A stretch of 47,126 nucleotides of DNA from Phycisphaerales bacterium (GCA_025361735.1 JANYKD010000089.1:1-47126); one strand, 5' to 3'. Positions 17,440-26,508 are shown, numbered from the stretch's first letter. Notes: generated from the letters alone by a model not told the origin. Made by a program: numbers and translations.

Positions 17440-17479
17440 TTGCGTCGCTGCGTCGTGAGGCGTACTCGCCGGGCGTGAG
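17440..17479 (+). repeat. Dispersed 40-base repeat, copy 1
   Basis: Matches the minus strand of 38405-38444 at 36 of 40 positions by eye; the shared core is TGCGTCGTGAGGCGTACTCG. Here it lies in the 67-base gap between convergent genes. Confidence 0.8.
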
Positions 17480-17490
17480 ACTCCAACGCG

Positions 17491-18816
17491 CTACGCTTCC
17501 TCCCCCACATACTCTCTTCTCGCCCGGCCCAGGCCGAAAGCCTTACGCCGCCAGTGCGTGAAATCCTCGCTGTAGAGGCGTTTACACAATCGGTGGAAGC
17601 CGGCGCGCAGTTCATCAACGCTCATGCCTCTGGGCCGAAAGTTGATGTCAAACAGCGTGCAGCGCTCCCATGCCTCTTCATAGAGCATCCGACCCTCGGC
17701 CTGCATCTGCCGATAGAACGGCGTTCCGGGGAACGGCGTGGGATAGGTGATCTGCACGTCAAACGGCAGCGTCTCCTGCACGAAGTCGTAAACCGCATCG
17801 AAGATCCCCTGGTCATGACCGTCAAGGCCCACCACAAAACACGCGTTGACCCGCACGCCGTGCGACTGGATCCGCTGGATCGCCTCGCGATAACGCGAGA
17901 ACTGCTTCTCTTTCCAGTTCGTCCGCAATTCCAGATTGCCCAGCCCGTCGGCCACGGGGCTCTCGAAGCCGATCAGCACCTCGGCGCATCCCGCGGCGCG
18001 CATGAGGTCGAGCAGTTCCTCGTCGTCGGCCACGGACACATCCGTCTCCGCAAACCACTTCACGCGCCGCTCGGCCAGTTGCGGCAGAAACTCCTTCCAC
18101 CAGGCTTTGTTCACAAACGCGTTGTCATCGGCGAACTCAACGAACGGCCGATTCCACAACTCCCTGATCCGATCGATCTCGGCCAGCACCTTCTCCACGG
18201 GCTTTTGTTTGTACTTCCGCGTGAGCAGAATGGACGAGGCGCAAAACGCACACCGCCACGGGCAGCCCCGGCTGGTCTGCACCGTCAGCCGGTTGTACCG
18301 GCCAATATCCAGCAGCTCGAACGCGGGCATCGGAGCCTTGGCCAGTTCAAACTCCCGGCCGCGTGCGTCGTAGATGCTCTGCAGTTGCCCGCGTTCCGCG
18401 TCGGCCAGGATCTCCGGCCAAACCGCCTCGCCCTCACCGATCACCGCCGATGCCCCGACGGTCGCCGGCTCGCCGGGGACACTCGTCACATGCAGCCCGC
18501 CCATCACCACCGCGATTCCCGCGTCGCGGTATCGCCCGGCCAGTTCGTACGCCTCCTTGATCTGGGCCGAGAAACTGGCGATGGCAACGAGGTCGACATC
18601 CATCGGCAGCGCACCGGCCGCGTTCAGGTCGGCCACTTCGAAGTAATGCACTTCGTGCTCGGGCGGCGTCATGCCGGCCAGCGTCAGCAGCCCCAGGCTG
18701 GGCAGCGAGGCAATGACCTTGCTGCGCTCGACGAATCCCGGCAACGTCAGGCCAAGTTTGAGCAATTCCTGATCACAAACACGAATCCCCGACATGGCAA
18801 TGAGCGCGATCTTCAT
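17491..18816 (-). CDS. B12-binding-domain radical SAM protein
   Basis: 441 residues. The N-terminal part (DVDLVAIASFSAQIKEAYEL, then VVMGGLHVTSVPGEP) is a cobalamin-binding-like Rossmann domain. The radical SAM domain follows, with C185, C189 and C192 in SRGCPWRCAFC binding the 4Fe-4S cluster, then FADDNAF and the GFESP strand. The substrate is unknown. Related enzymes methylate or rearrange lipids, pigments or peptides. The ATG overlaps the stop of the membrane-protein gene by 4 bases (ATGA), so the two are translationally coupled. The open frame to 19101 is an upstream extension only. Confidence 0.88.
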   Translation of the reverse strand: MKIALIAMSGIRVCDQELLKLGLTLPGFVERSKVIASLPSLGLLTLAGMTPPEHEVHYFEVADLNAAGALPMDVDLVAIASFSAQIKEAYELAGRYRDAGIAVVMGGLHVTSVPGEPATVGASAVIGEGEAVWPEILADAERGQLQSIYDARGREFELAKAPMPAFELLDIGRYNRLTVQTSRGCPWRCAFCASSILLTRKYKQKPVEKVLAEIDRIRELWNRPFVEFADDNAFVNKAWWKEFLPQLAERRVKWFAETDVSVADDEELLDLMRAAGCAEVLIGFESPVADGLGNLELRTNWKEKQFSRYREAIQRIQSHGVRVNACFVVGLDGHDQGIFDAVYDFVQETLPFDVQITYPTPFPGTPFYRQMQAEGRMLYEEAWERCTLFDINFRPRGMSVDELRAGFHRLCKRLYSEDFTHWRRKAFGLGRARREYVGEEA

Positions 18817-19193
18817 GACATGAGTCTCCGCACGATTACAGCAATCACCGGCAACACCGTGCATATCACCGGCAATGGAAACAGCGCCGCCAGCTTCGGC
18901 CGCCAGGCGCTGGCAAAACAGACGGCCGGCATCACGACATTGGCCGCCATCAGCAGCATCGAGATGATCTTGGGCGGCGCCGGCCAGTTGAACACGCCCA
19001 GCGTGACCGCCATCGACAGGTTGAGAAATCCGATACCGAACCAGGCAATGTGCCCCAGACGCAGCATTCGCCGCGGCCAACTCCCGTACCCACCCAGCCA
19101 CGCCTGCTCGCGAAAGAACAGGCCGATGGCCGCACCGCTGAGAATGCCGCCGAGGAAACCAAGCCAGGCTGTCAACAGATGTGCATTGGCCAT
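18813..19193 (-). CDS. Small multi-pass membrane protein
   Basis: 126 residues with about four hydrophobic helices (HLLTAWLGFLGGILSGAAIGLF, AWFGIGFLNLSMAVTLGVF, IISMLLMAANVVMPAVCF, LPVICTVLPVIAVIV). No family recognised. It is the middle gene of a tight operon: it starts 3 bases after a 44-residue peptide gene and overlaps the radical SAM gene by 4 bases. It probably provides a membrane partner for the radical SAM product. Confidence 0.75.
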   Translation of the reverse strand: MANAHLLTAWLGFLGGILSGAAIGLFFREQAWLGGYGSWPRRMLRLGHIAWFGIGFLNLSMAVTLGVFNWPAPPKIISMLLMAANVVMPAVCFASAWRPKLAALFPLPVICTVLPVIAVIVRRLMS

Positions 19194-19196
19194 GGA

Positions 19197-19331
19197 TTAC
19201 CTCAGATCACTCAACCGATCATCCGGCCGCGTCAGTCGCCAGGTCAGCGCCGCCGCCGCCAGCCAACTCTCAACGCGCCACCACCGCCGTTGCCATCGTC
19301 GCACCAGGATTCGTTTCAATGTGTCCGACAT
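19197..19331 (-). CDS. 44-residue Trp/Arg-rich peptide
   Basis: A short frame beginning MSDTLKRILVRRWQRRWWRV and ending TRPDDRLSDLR, then TAA. Its stop is 3 bases before the next ATG, so it is first in the operon with the membrane protein and the radical SAM enzyme. The middle (SWLAAAALTW) is weakly hydrophobic and the ends are strongly charged. It could be an amphipathic regulatory peptide, a small subunit, or a substrate of the radical SAM enzyme. The coding call rests on the tight spacing and the composition. Confidence 0.5.
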   Translation of the reverse strand: MSDTLKRILVRRWQRRWWRVESWLAAAALTWRLTRPDDRLSDLR

Positions 19332-19743
19332 ATCAGCCTCCGGCGTATTGAGTATGCGAGGGGTGTGCCAGGTTCACGAATTCCCTAAACAGCGGCTGGA
19401 GCCGCAGATGCGGCTACGCAGCGGTTTCGCACGCCAAAATAGGTAGCATTCGATGTAGGTATCTGATACATTGAATGCAGGTCGAATCTTAGCCATGGCT
19501 CCCATCACCAACCGCGTCCGCGATTCAATGAAGGCAGAAACCAAAGGCAGAAAAATGGGAGGTAGAAGATGAATCATCTGGGAATAACACGCGAGCATCT
19601 ATTTTCTACCTGCCATTTTTCTGCCTCATCTCTTTCTTCCACTTCGTGCCTCCGTGCCTTCGTGCCGCAATCCCTTTGGTTGCCATTCTGCCGCTTGAAC
19701 TCTTGAACCCTTGAACTTTTGAACCCTTAAACCCGGGGACCGA
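19332..19743. other. Intergenic region with repeats
   Basis: No gene seen. It contains a hairpin-like GCGGCT-GG-AGCCGC (about 19387-19400), an imperfect palindrome around 19449-19476 that could be an operator (ATTCGATGTA/TACATTGAAT), the inverted repeat 19546-19625, a CTTCGTGCC-type stutter (19637-19662), and a CTTGAACCCTTGAA-type stutter (19695-19735) just before the next start codon. Confidence 0.6.
19546..19625. repeat. Inverted repeat, GGCAGAAAAATGG family
   Basis: Arms 19546-19567 and 19604-19625 are complementary at 21 of 22 positions, separated by 36 bases. The motif GGCAGAAAAATGG appears in both arms in opposite orientation. Confidence 0.8.
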
Positions 19744-21246
19744 ATGAGCCTATTCACCGCGCCCGAACGCCGCTTCGCCCTTGCCGTCTCCCGGCTGGTC
19801 TACTGCAACCCGTTCCTGCCCGAGCGTATCGAGCACGAGCGGGCCGCCCTGGGGCAGGATTTCGTCGGCGCGGAGGTCGTCTGGAGCATCAAGGAACAGA
19901 ATGAAGGCGCGCGCCCCAGTCTGGTCCTGCTGGATCAGCGCTGCGAGACGCTTACGGAGGCCGTCCGCGAACGCCTTGCCCGCACCATCTCGGATGTGCC
20001 CGAGGATGACTGGAGGCTCTATGAGGATGTCGTCTGGTACATGTTCTATCAGCGCTGCCGCGAGTCGATGAACCGGCTGATTCTCGCGGCCGGCACGCCC
20101 GCCGCCACGCGGGCGCCGCAGTATCGCAGTTTCGCGGCCGACTATGCCCGCTTCTTCGTCATCCCCGGCCGCGAATTCCATCCCTGGATCGAGCCCACGC
20201 ATGCCTTCGCCTGCTTCTTCCAGATCCGCCGGGCGTTCTCCCTGATCTTCAACCACATCGTCGGCACCAGCGCCCCGGCCGCCCGCCTGCGCGCGGCCGC
20301 GTGGCAGTCGGTCTTCACCCATGATCTGCCCCGCTACGTCCGCGGCCTGCACACGCAAATGGGCGACTTCGCCACGCTCATCGTCGGCGAAACCGGCACC
20401 GGCAAGGAAGTCGTCGCCCGCGCCATCGGACTTTCGAGATACGTCCCCTTTGATCCCAAGACCCAGACCTTCACGGAGGATTACACCCGCTTCTTCCTGC
20501 CGCTGAATCTCTCGGCCCTGTCGCCCACGCTCATCGAGTCCGAACTTTTCGGCCATCGCCGCGGCGCCTTCACCGGCGCCATGGAGAACCGCACCGGCTG
20601 GCTGGAAACCTGTCCAGCGCTGGGCTCCGTGTTCCTCGACGAGGTTGGCGACATCTGCCCCGAAATCCAGGTCAAGCTGCTCCGCGTGCTGCAAAGCCGC
20701 ATCTTCCAGCGCATCGGCGAAAGCCAGACCCGCAAATTCCTCGGCAAACTGCTGGCCGCCACCAACCGCGACCTCGCCGCCGAGATGCACGCCGGCCGCT
20801 TCCGCGAAGATTTCTACTACCGGCTTTGCTCCGACGTGATCCACGCCCCGCCATTGCGGGAAGTGCTGCGCGAATCGCCCGAGGAACTCGGCAACCTGCT
20901 GCAGTTCATCTGCCGCCGTGTCTGCCCGGAACCCGACGGCGAAAAGCTGGCCGAGGAGATCCGCGGCTGGATCGAAGCCAATCTCGGCCCGGATTATCCC
21001 TGGCCCGGCAATTTCCGCGAACTGGAGCAGTGCGTGCGCAACGTCCTGGTCCGCGGCGAATACCACCCCGCCAGGCCGCGTGTGCAGGATGATCCGTTCC
21101 TCCAGTCCGTGCGCGACGGCGCGCTCAGCATTGACCAACTGACGCAAGGCTACGTCCGCCGCGTCCACGCGACCACCGGATCGTACGAGCGCACGGCCAA
21201 GCGCCTGGGGCTGGATTGGCGGACGGTCAAGGCGAAGGTAGAATAG
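19744..21246 (+). CDS. Sigma-54 activator with unusual N-terminal domain
   Basis: 500 residues. The AAA+ domain has Walker A GETGTGKE (215-222) and GAFTGA (274-279), with a roughly 15-residue insertion between them (YVPFDPKTQTFTEDY). FLDEVGDICPEIQVKLLRVLQ carries Walker B. The last 25 residues (GSYERTAKRLGLDWRTVKAKV) form a Fis-like DNA-binding helix-turn-helix. The first 210 residues are neither a receiver nor a GAF domain I recognise; they are helical and rich in aromatics (EDVVWYMFYQRCRESMNRL, FFQIRRAFSLIFNHIVG). The signal it senses is therefore unknown. The stop precedes the HEAT gene GTG by 71 bases. Confidence 0.88.
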   Translation: MSLFTAPERRFALAVSRLVYCNPFLPERIEHERAALGQDFVGAEVVWSIKEQNEGARPSLVLLDQRCETLTEAVRERLARTISDVPEDDWRLYEDVVWYMFYQRCRESMNRLILAAGTPAATRAPQYRSFAADYARFFVIPGREFHPWIEPTHAFACFFQIRRAFSLIFNHIVGTSAPAARLRAAAWQSVFTHDLPRYVRGLHTQMGDFATLIVGETGTGKEVVARAIGLSRYVPFDPKTQTFTEDYTRFFLPLNLSALSPTLIESELFGHRRGAFTGAMENRTGWLETCPALGSVFLDEVGDICPEIQVKLLRVLQSRIFQRIGESQTRKFLGKLLAATNRDLAAEMHAGRFREDFYYRLCSDVIHAPPLREVLRESPEELGNLLQFICRRVCPEPDGEKLAEEIRGWIEANLGPDYPWPGNFRELEQCVRNVLVRGEYHPARPRVQDDPFLQSVRDGALSIDQLTQGYVRRVHATTGSYERTAKRLGLDWRTVKAKVE

Positions 21247-21317
21247 TGTGGGTTCACCATCGGCCACGTGTGCGTCGTCGACGGCACAAGGCCCGCGGCC
21301 ATCAGGGAGGTATCGTC

Positions 21318-23315
21318 GTGTTCAAAATACTCGCTGCTTTTGTGGTGCTGCTCGTCCCGGTGATGGCGAGCGATGCCCAGTTGAACGAATCTACTGAGCC
21401 GTTGGGAGGCAAAGGCACGGAGGCGCGACTGCGGAAGCTTATTCTGGACACCGTGCGTCCTGCCAGTCGACCAACGGCGGCCACATCCCGGTCTGCAATA
21501 GAGTCAGTGTGGTCGCAACCCGTTGCGGGCTTGGTGGCTCGCGTCGAGTACGTCGACTGGAACGACTACGCCGGGCTGTTGATACTCGTGCATCTGAAGA
21601 ACCTGTCGCATGCGGCCCTGGCCGTGCCCGTGGGCAATCCCGTCGACCCGAAGGAACCTCGCATATTCGAGTTGCACGTACAACAGGGCGAGCAGCCCTG
21701 GAAGTGGATCGGGCAGCTCCCGATGGAGACCCCGGCCAATGAGAGGCGTAGCCCGATGCTGGAATTGGTGGAGTCGAAGACTGGGAACAACTTCCCGCGC
21801 GCGCCGGTGATTCTCCGACCGGGCGAGAGCGCCGTCGCCTACATATGTAGCACCAACTTCAGCGACGTGAAGCAGGCGTCCCGCTTGAAGATCGTTGTTC
21901 GCCGGCCCGCGGGAACGGCCGGCTGGCAGGGAATCCTCGAGACACCACCCCATGCGGTTCGCCCCATAGGCGAATTGGGCGAGGCCCGGCCCGGCGCCTT
22001 TGCCTTTCCCAGGTACTTCCCCGAGTTCAGCCGCGGGCGATTCTTCGGGGGAAACATGTCTGGGATGGAGTCGCCAGTTGTGCGACTGAGCATGTCCAAT
22101 TGGTCGCTGGCCAATGCACTGACCTCATACGAACAGAATGGCGTTCGTCTGGAACTGGAGCGTCGCATCGCCTCCGAGAAGGATGATGCGATGAAGCTCT
22201 ACCTGGCCGCACTCGCCGCGCCTCGGGGCAGCGCGATCGCAGCCCTGGCGATGCTCGACGCGATGAAGAGCACGGAATATGAAACGGTGACGAGCGTGCA
22301 TGGCGCGCTCTCCATGGTCTTCCATTGCTGTGACAGCAACCCGCCGGACTGGCTGGTAGAATTGGCCATCGCGGCCCTGGCGGACCAGCGACAGGTGACA
22401 GGTTTGGAAAGAAGCAACTGGTCACAAGGAACGCGATTTACAATCTCCTACCTTGCCGATGAAGAGGGAGGCATTACCCGGGCGCTGGGGCACTTCAAGT
22501 GTCGCCAGGCGATCCCAGTGTTGACCGAGATGGTCCAGCGTAACCAAGCGCGAGGGGCAATCGACGCGCTCGGCGAGATCGGCGGCGGACTGGCAGTGGT
22601 GCTGGAGGTTCTGCGGAGTCAGGAGAAGAACGTAACCATCAACAGGATGGGCCTCTTGTCACCGGAGGCGTTCACGCACGCAGTCAGAGCCGCAGGACAA
22701 CTCAAGGCCCACGAGGCTGTGCCGATCCTGTTGCGGCATCTATGTCATGAGGACGTGGTCGAGGCACTGGAAGCCATTGGCGATCCGGCGGTGATCCCGG
22801 CACTGGAGAGAATTGTCGCCAACGGAAAGCCACGGGAGGTGCAGGGCCACACAATCGAGAGCATTCAAGACAGTGTCTGGGCTGCCAGAATCGCCCTGGC
22901 CAAATTGAAGGAAGGTGATCCGCTCCCGCGCTACTGGCAACTCCTGGCGGATCGTTCCATGGGCCAGTTCGCGCGCCGCACGGTCGTCTGGCGGCTCGGA
23001 AGCCATCCCGACCCTCGATCCGTACCCCACCTGCTCACGGCCATCAAGACCGACCCGTCCGGATCGGTGGTGAATCAGGCGATCACAGTTCTGTCCGTGT
23101 TCAAGTACAAGGCGGCTGTTGCAGGCCTGATCGACTGCTTCGACGCGGACTTTCGGAATAGGGAGGATTGGAAACGAGCCTACAACCCCGAGATGTTCCA
23201 AGAGAACATCGCCAAGTCGCTTCGGACAATTACCGAGCAATCGTTCGGACCCGATAAGGAGCAGTGGGCGAGATGGTGGCGCGAGCAAGGTCAGAAACAA
23301 TCCGGCCTGAAGTGA
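21318..23315 (+). CDS. Exported HEAT-repeat protein
   Basis: About 665 residues from GTG 21318, which has AGGGAGG seven bases upstream. The start FKILAAFVVLLVPVMASDAQ is a signal peptide. Residues 80-300 are beta-rich with unknown fold. The C-terminal half carries HEAT/armadillo-like helices (QAIPVLTEMVQRNQARGAID, EAVPILLRHLCHEDVVEALE, AIGDPAVIPALERIV, RSVPHLLTAIKTDPSGSVVN). Such proteins scaffold others at the membrane or outside the cytoplasm; no enzymatic motif is seen. The open frame up to 21216 overlaps the previous gene and lacks a ribosome-binding site. Confidence 0.8.
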   Translation: MFKILAAFVVLLVPVMASDAQLNESTEPLGGKGTEARLRKLILDTVRPASRPTAATSRSAIESVWSQPVAGLVARVEYVDWNDYAGLLILVHLKNLSHAALAVPVGNPVDPKEPRIFELHVQQGEQPWKWIGQLPMETPANERRSPMLELVESKTGNNFPRAPVILRPGESAVAYICSTNFSDVKQASRLKIVVRRPAGTAGWQGILETPPHAVRPIGELGEARPGAFAFPRYFPEFSRGRFFGGNMSGMESPVVRLSMSNWSLANALTSYEQNGVRLELERRIASEKDDAMKLYLAALAAPRGSAIAALAMLDAMKSTEYETVTSVHGALSMVFHCCDSNPPDWLVELAIAALADQRQVTGLERSNWSQGTRFTISYLADEEGGITRALGHFKCRQAIPVLTEMVQRNQARGAIDALGEIGGGLAVVLEVLRSQEKNVTINRMGLLSPEAFTHAVRAAGQLKAHEAVPILLRHLCHEDVVEALEAIGDPAVIPALERIVANGKPREVQGHTIESIQDSVWAARIALAKLKEGDPLPRYWQLLADRSMGQFARRTVVWRLGSHPDPRSVPHLLTAIKTDPSGSVVNQAITVLSVFKYKAAVAGLIDCFDADFRNREDWKRAYNPEMFQENIAKSLRTITEQSFGPDKEQWARWWREQGQKQSGLK

Positions 23316-23451
23316 GGCAGGTCGCCATTGCTTGGACGAGTGCATGTCTGTAACAGCATGCTACGCCGTGTGTTATGGACTGTTTTACATATTGATGTTT
23401 AGAACCTCAGATTGTAAACGGGCATCATGATTCAGCGCGAACTTCAATCTC

Positions 23452-23691
23452 ATGCAGCTCGCGCGGCAGGTTCATACTGCGATTCTCGAACTGGGCGATG
23501 GCGTGGTGCCGGTTGAAATCAAATCCGCGCAGACGCTGGCGGATGACGCGTTCAAATCGCTGGCGTTTTACACCGGGCTCAATCCGGCCAGTGCGGCGAA
23601 GGCTACCCTTATCTACGGAGGCGCCGAGACGCGGCCCTGGCAGCGGTATCACGTGGCCGGGTTCCGCGATGCGGCCCAAGTGAACTCATAG
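23452..23691 (+). pseudogene. Fossil of a DUF4143-containing AAA ATPase
   Basis: 79 residues. GDGVVPVEIKSAQTLADDAFKS, then GLNPASAAKATLIYGGAETR, matches the C-terminal end of AAA+ ATPases with a DUF4143 domain (typically DG.VIPIEVKSGQT...KGL.YF...). The ATPase part (over 300 residues) is absent and no upstream frame continues it, so this is a 3' remnant. The surrounding gap 23316-23925 otherwise holds only the palindrome at 23787. Confidence 0.7.
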
Positions 23692-23786
23692 CCGCGTACA
23701 GAGTGCGATCAGAAAACCGACGGCGCGATGCTGGTGCTTCTTGGAGGCATCTGAAGTTCGGATGCGGCCATGCGTGATGGCTTAAC

Positions 23787-23846
23787 AGTGGCAGAGCCAT
23801 CCCGGCTCTGTGGGGTTCCAGCCAGCGGCGAGACGCCGCTGCCACT
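23787..23846. repeat. BIME-like paired palindrome (REP family)
   Basis: 60 bases with outer arms AGTGGCAG/CTGCCACT. Inside are two hairpins: CAGAGCC/GGCTCTG, and CAGCGGCG-AGA-CGCCGCTG (23823-23841). It lies about 80 bases upstream of the carbonic anhydrase gene and has nearly the same length and plan as the copy beside the RAYT gene. Confidence 0.85.
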
Positions 23847-23913
23847 ATCTCGCGGATGCACCGGTGCTTTTCCTGCCGGCGGTTCTTTCACTTGGAATAC
23901 GACTTCCCGCCGC

Positions 23914-23919
23914 TATATT
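23914..23919 (+). promoter_or_regulatory. Candidate -10 box (leaderless)
   Basis: TATATT, 6 bases before ATG 23926, with no Shine-Dalgarno in between. Confidence 0.4.
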
Positions 23920-23925
23920 CCCGCC

Positions 23926-24441
23926 ATGCCGCTCTTCCACAAACGACCCGATGGGGCCTATCAGGCTCACAACGCCACCGTCTGCGGCGATGTCAGCGTC
24001 GGCGCCCAGTCCAGTTTCTGGTTCAACACCGTCGCTCGCGGCGACGTGGCGCCGATCGTCATCGGCCGGCGTGTCAACGTGCAGGATGGGGCCATTGTCC
24101 ACTGCGATTATGGCATCACCAATGTGATTGAGGACGACGTCACCATCGGACATGGGGCCATCCTGCACGGCGCATTTGTCGGCCGGGGAACGCTTGTCGG
24201 CATGCACGCGACGGTGCTGGGCAAGACACGGATCGGCGTCGAATGCCTGATTGCGGCCGGGGCGGTGGTGCCACCGGGACTGGTGGTGCCGGATCGTCAT
24301 GTGGTCATGGGCGTCCCGGGCAAGATCATCCGGCCGATCAAGGACGAGGAACTGGAGTACATCCGTTCGCTGTTTGGGCGCTACGTCACCGTGGCCGAGA
24401 AATACGTGGCCGGAGTGTACGACGTGGACGCAGCAAAGTAA
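23926..24441 (+). CDS. Gamma-class carbonic anhydrase family protein
   Basis: 171 residues forming a left-handed beta-helix of hexapeptide repeats (ATVCGDVSVGAQSSFWFNTV, VIGRRVNVQDGAIVHC, VIEDDVTIGHGAILHGAFVG). Zinc-ligand-type histidines sit in VHCD, IGHGAILHG and VGMHA. The family interconverts CO2 and bicarbonate in some members (Cam); many YrdA-like members are untested. ATG 23926 gives the normal start. Its last 56 bases overlap the end of the convergent metallophosphoesterase gene. Confidence 0.93.
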   Translation: MPLFHKRPDGAYQAHNATVCGDVSVGAQSSFWFNTVARGDVAPIVIGRRVNVQDGAIVHCDYGITNVIEDDVTIGHGAILHGAFVGRGTLVGMHATVLGKTRIGVECLIAAGAVVPPGLVVPDRHVVMGVPGKIIRPIKDEELEYIRSLFGRYVTVAEKYVAGVYDVDAAK

Positions 24442-26440
24442 GCGAGAGCACGGCCGGCAACACGATCGCACACGGTTCGGGCACGACGATGGTGTTCGTG
24501 GCCTGCGGACGGTCCGCGGTGAGGGATGAGCCAGGCGTCGCTACGAGCACCGGTCCGAATGACAGTGCCATGCCGTTGGCGAGATAGGCGGCCACCACGG
24601 CGTAATCATCTGGCGTCACCAGGCCATCCTGATTCACATCACCGTCAAACCAGGTGCCGGCAGCGCCCTGATGGGCGATGATGTTCAAGAAATCCAGGGA
24701 GTCCACGACCCCGTCGAGATTCGTGTCGCCGCGGAGGGCTGAAATCGCCAGCACCTGGTGGTAGTCGCCGTTGGGGGCAAACAGCGGCTCGCCCCGCCAG
24801 GTTGCCTCATGCAACATTGCATTGTCGACGATCGCCACGGTGCGGTTGAGCCCGGCCGAGTTCGCCGTCAGCAGGCCGGCCCGCACCCATTGGCCGAGCT
24901 CATTGCCCGGCGATGTGCCGGTGTAGAACAGGACGATGTCCCCGCGACCCACGTCGAAATGTGCGCCCGGAGAGATCGACAGGGCGCGGGTGACAACCAG
25001 CCCGTCACCGTTGATGGCCGCCGATCCGCCGGTCATCTCGAGCGATCCAAGATGCTGGGTGACGGCAAGCTCAACGACGGCGGTGTCGCGAATTTTCAAA
25101 GCCGGCGGCGAGGCGGCTCCCGCATCGGACGTGAGCCGCAGCGTTCCGCCGGCGGCGATGATCCAGGCGCCGGGGCTGAGTTGCAACAGGCCGCCGAGTT
25201 CCGCCGTGCCACCCGCGTTGTAGAAGGCATTGGCGAGGCGAAGCGTGCCGCCGAGGTGCTCGAATGTTCCGGCATTGTAGATTGTCTCGGCGTCGAGCGT
25301 TCCTCCCGTTTTCTGGAACCGTCCGGCCTGCGACATGCCGCCAACCACCATCGCGCGCACCTGAAGCGTGTCCTGGGACTGCCGGAGAAGCAACTTGCCT
25401 CCGCCGGCCGAGTCGATCGCCAGCCGGGTGAGCCGCACGGCCGCCCCCTGGCTGTTGTAGTAGTCGACGGTCCGCGACACGCCATCGGCGGATGAGAGCG
25501 TCACGTCGCCGCCGTCGACCGGGGTGGCCGACCATTGCGGCGCGTCGTCCCACCGGCCCGACGCGCCGCTCCACTGCGACATGGGCGGCGCGACCGTGAA
25601 ATCATCCTGCTGGTTTTGCGTACGGGTCCAGAACTCGTAGTGCATCGACGTATCCGATGCCGTGACCTTCATTGCCCCGAAATCGCTGCTGTAACGCGAC
25701 TGGCTCTGCGGCAGAGGGATCGCCTGAAAAGGGTACAACGAGTAGCCGCCCACGCCGTTCACGAAATAGGGAATGCCATCCACGCTGAGCCGCTCGTAGG
25801 TGTGCTCGTGCCCCGCCAGGACGACCGACGCACCCCATTGTGCATACGGCCACTGCGTCCACGTCGAGTCGCCATGCACCGCTCCCGAAGAGTACGGGGC
25901 ATGATGCAGCGAGACGACTTTCCATCGCGCCGGCGAGCCGGCCATGGACTCGCGGAGCCAGTCCGCCTGCTTCGATCCGAGATCGGCTCCGTCGGGTTCT
26001 TCCGGATTGCTGTTGAGCATGAAGAAATCGGCCGGGCCTTGTGAGAACTTGTAGTAGCGCTCGTTGCCGGGCAGATCGAAGAAGTTGTAGTAGGGCTGGC
26101 CGTTGTCGGTGTAGTAGTCGTGATTGCCCGGCACGGGAAAGAACCGGCGGGTCGGGAAACCGGGTCCATATGCGCCATTGTAGTTGTAGATGTACTCGTG
26201 ATAGTCGCGGCCGATGTGGCTGTCGATGGTGTCGGCCCCGCCGACGGGGTAGTTGTCGTCGCCGGTGGTAATTATGAAGTCAGGATTCCAGGATTTGACG
26301 AGGTTGGCGACGTCACTTTCGTCCGTCGAACCGGAGCCGAAGTCGCCAATCACGCCAAAGGTCACGGGACCAGCGCCCCACGCGGCCGGGGCCGCGAGCG
26401 ACAACAGGGCGAGCACGCGAAGGCAATTCGGCCGGTTCAA
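24386..26440 (-). CDS. Exported metallophosphoesterase with dockerin-like and PEP-CTERM ends
   Basis: About 684 residues. The signal peptide (CLRVLALLSLAAPAAWG) is followed by a calcineurin-type phosphoesterase domain: GDFGSG, TGDDNY, GNHDYY, LHHAPYSS and GHEHTYER supply the metal ligands. Residues 300-570 are a long beta-strand region rich in Gly, Thr and Leu that resembles autotransporter-like or beta-helix repeats. Then come two dockerin/EF-hand-like loops (GDTNLDGVVDSLDFLNII, GDVNQDGLVTPDDYAVV). The C-terminus VVPEP, a hydrophobic helix and RPRRTLR form a PEP-CTERM-type sorting signal. TTG 26440 with GGAGG five bases upstream is my preferred start; ATG 26470 is an alternative. Confidence 0.85.
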   Translation of the reverse strand: MNRPNCLRVLALLSLAAPAAWGAGPVTFGVIGDFGSGSTDESDVANLVKSWNPDFIITTGDDNYPVGGADTIDSHIGRDYHEYIYNYNGAYGPGFPTRRFFPVPGNHDYYTDNGQPYYNFFDLPGNERYYKFSQGPADFFMLNSNPEEPDGADLGSKQADWLRESMAGSPARWKVVSLHHAPYSSGAVHGDSTWTQWPYAQWGASVVLAGHEHTYERLSVDGIPYFVNGVGGYSLYPFQAIPLPQSQSRYSSDFGAMKVTASDTSMHYEFWTRTQNQQDDFTVAPPMSQWSGASGRWDDAPQWSATPVDGGDVTLSSADGVSRTVDYYNSQGAAVRLTRLAIDSAGGGKLLLRQSQDTLQVRAMVVGGMSQAGRFQKTGGTLDAETIYNAGTFEHLGGTLRLANAFYNAGGTAELGGLLQLSPGAWIIAAGGTLRLTSDAGAASPPALKIRDTAVVELAVTQHLGSLEMTGGSAAINGDGLVVTRALSISPGAHFDVGRGDIVLFYTGTSPGNELGQWVRAGLLTANSAGLNRTVAIVDNAMLHEATWRGEPLFAPNGDYHQVLAISALRGDTNLDGVVDSLDFLNIIAHQGAAGTWFDGDVNQDGLVTPDDYAVVAAYLANGMALSFGPVLVATPGSSLTADRPQATNTIVVPEPCAIVLPAVLSLTLLRPRRTLRPRISRPR

Positions 26441-26508
26441 GGCAACCTCCGACGGGTGATGAATCGGCATCTTAATGTGACCGTAATCGCCATGCACGGA
26501 AAATCAGT

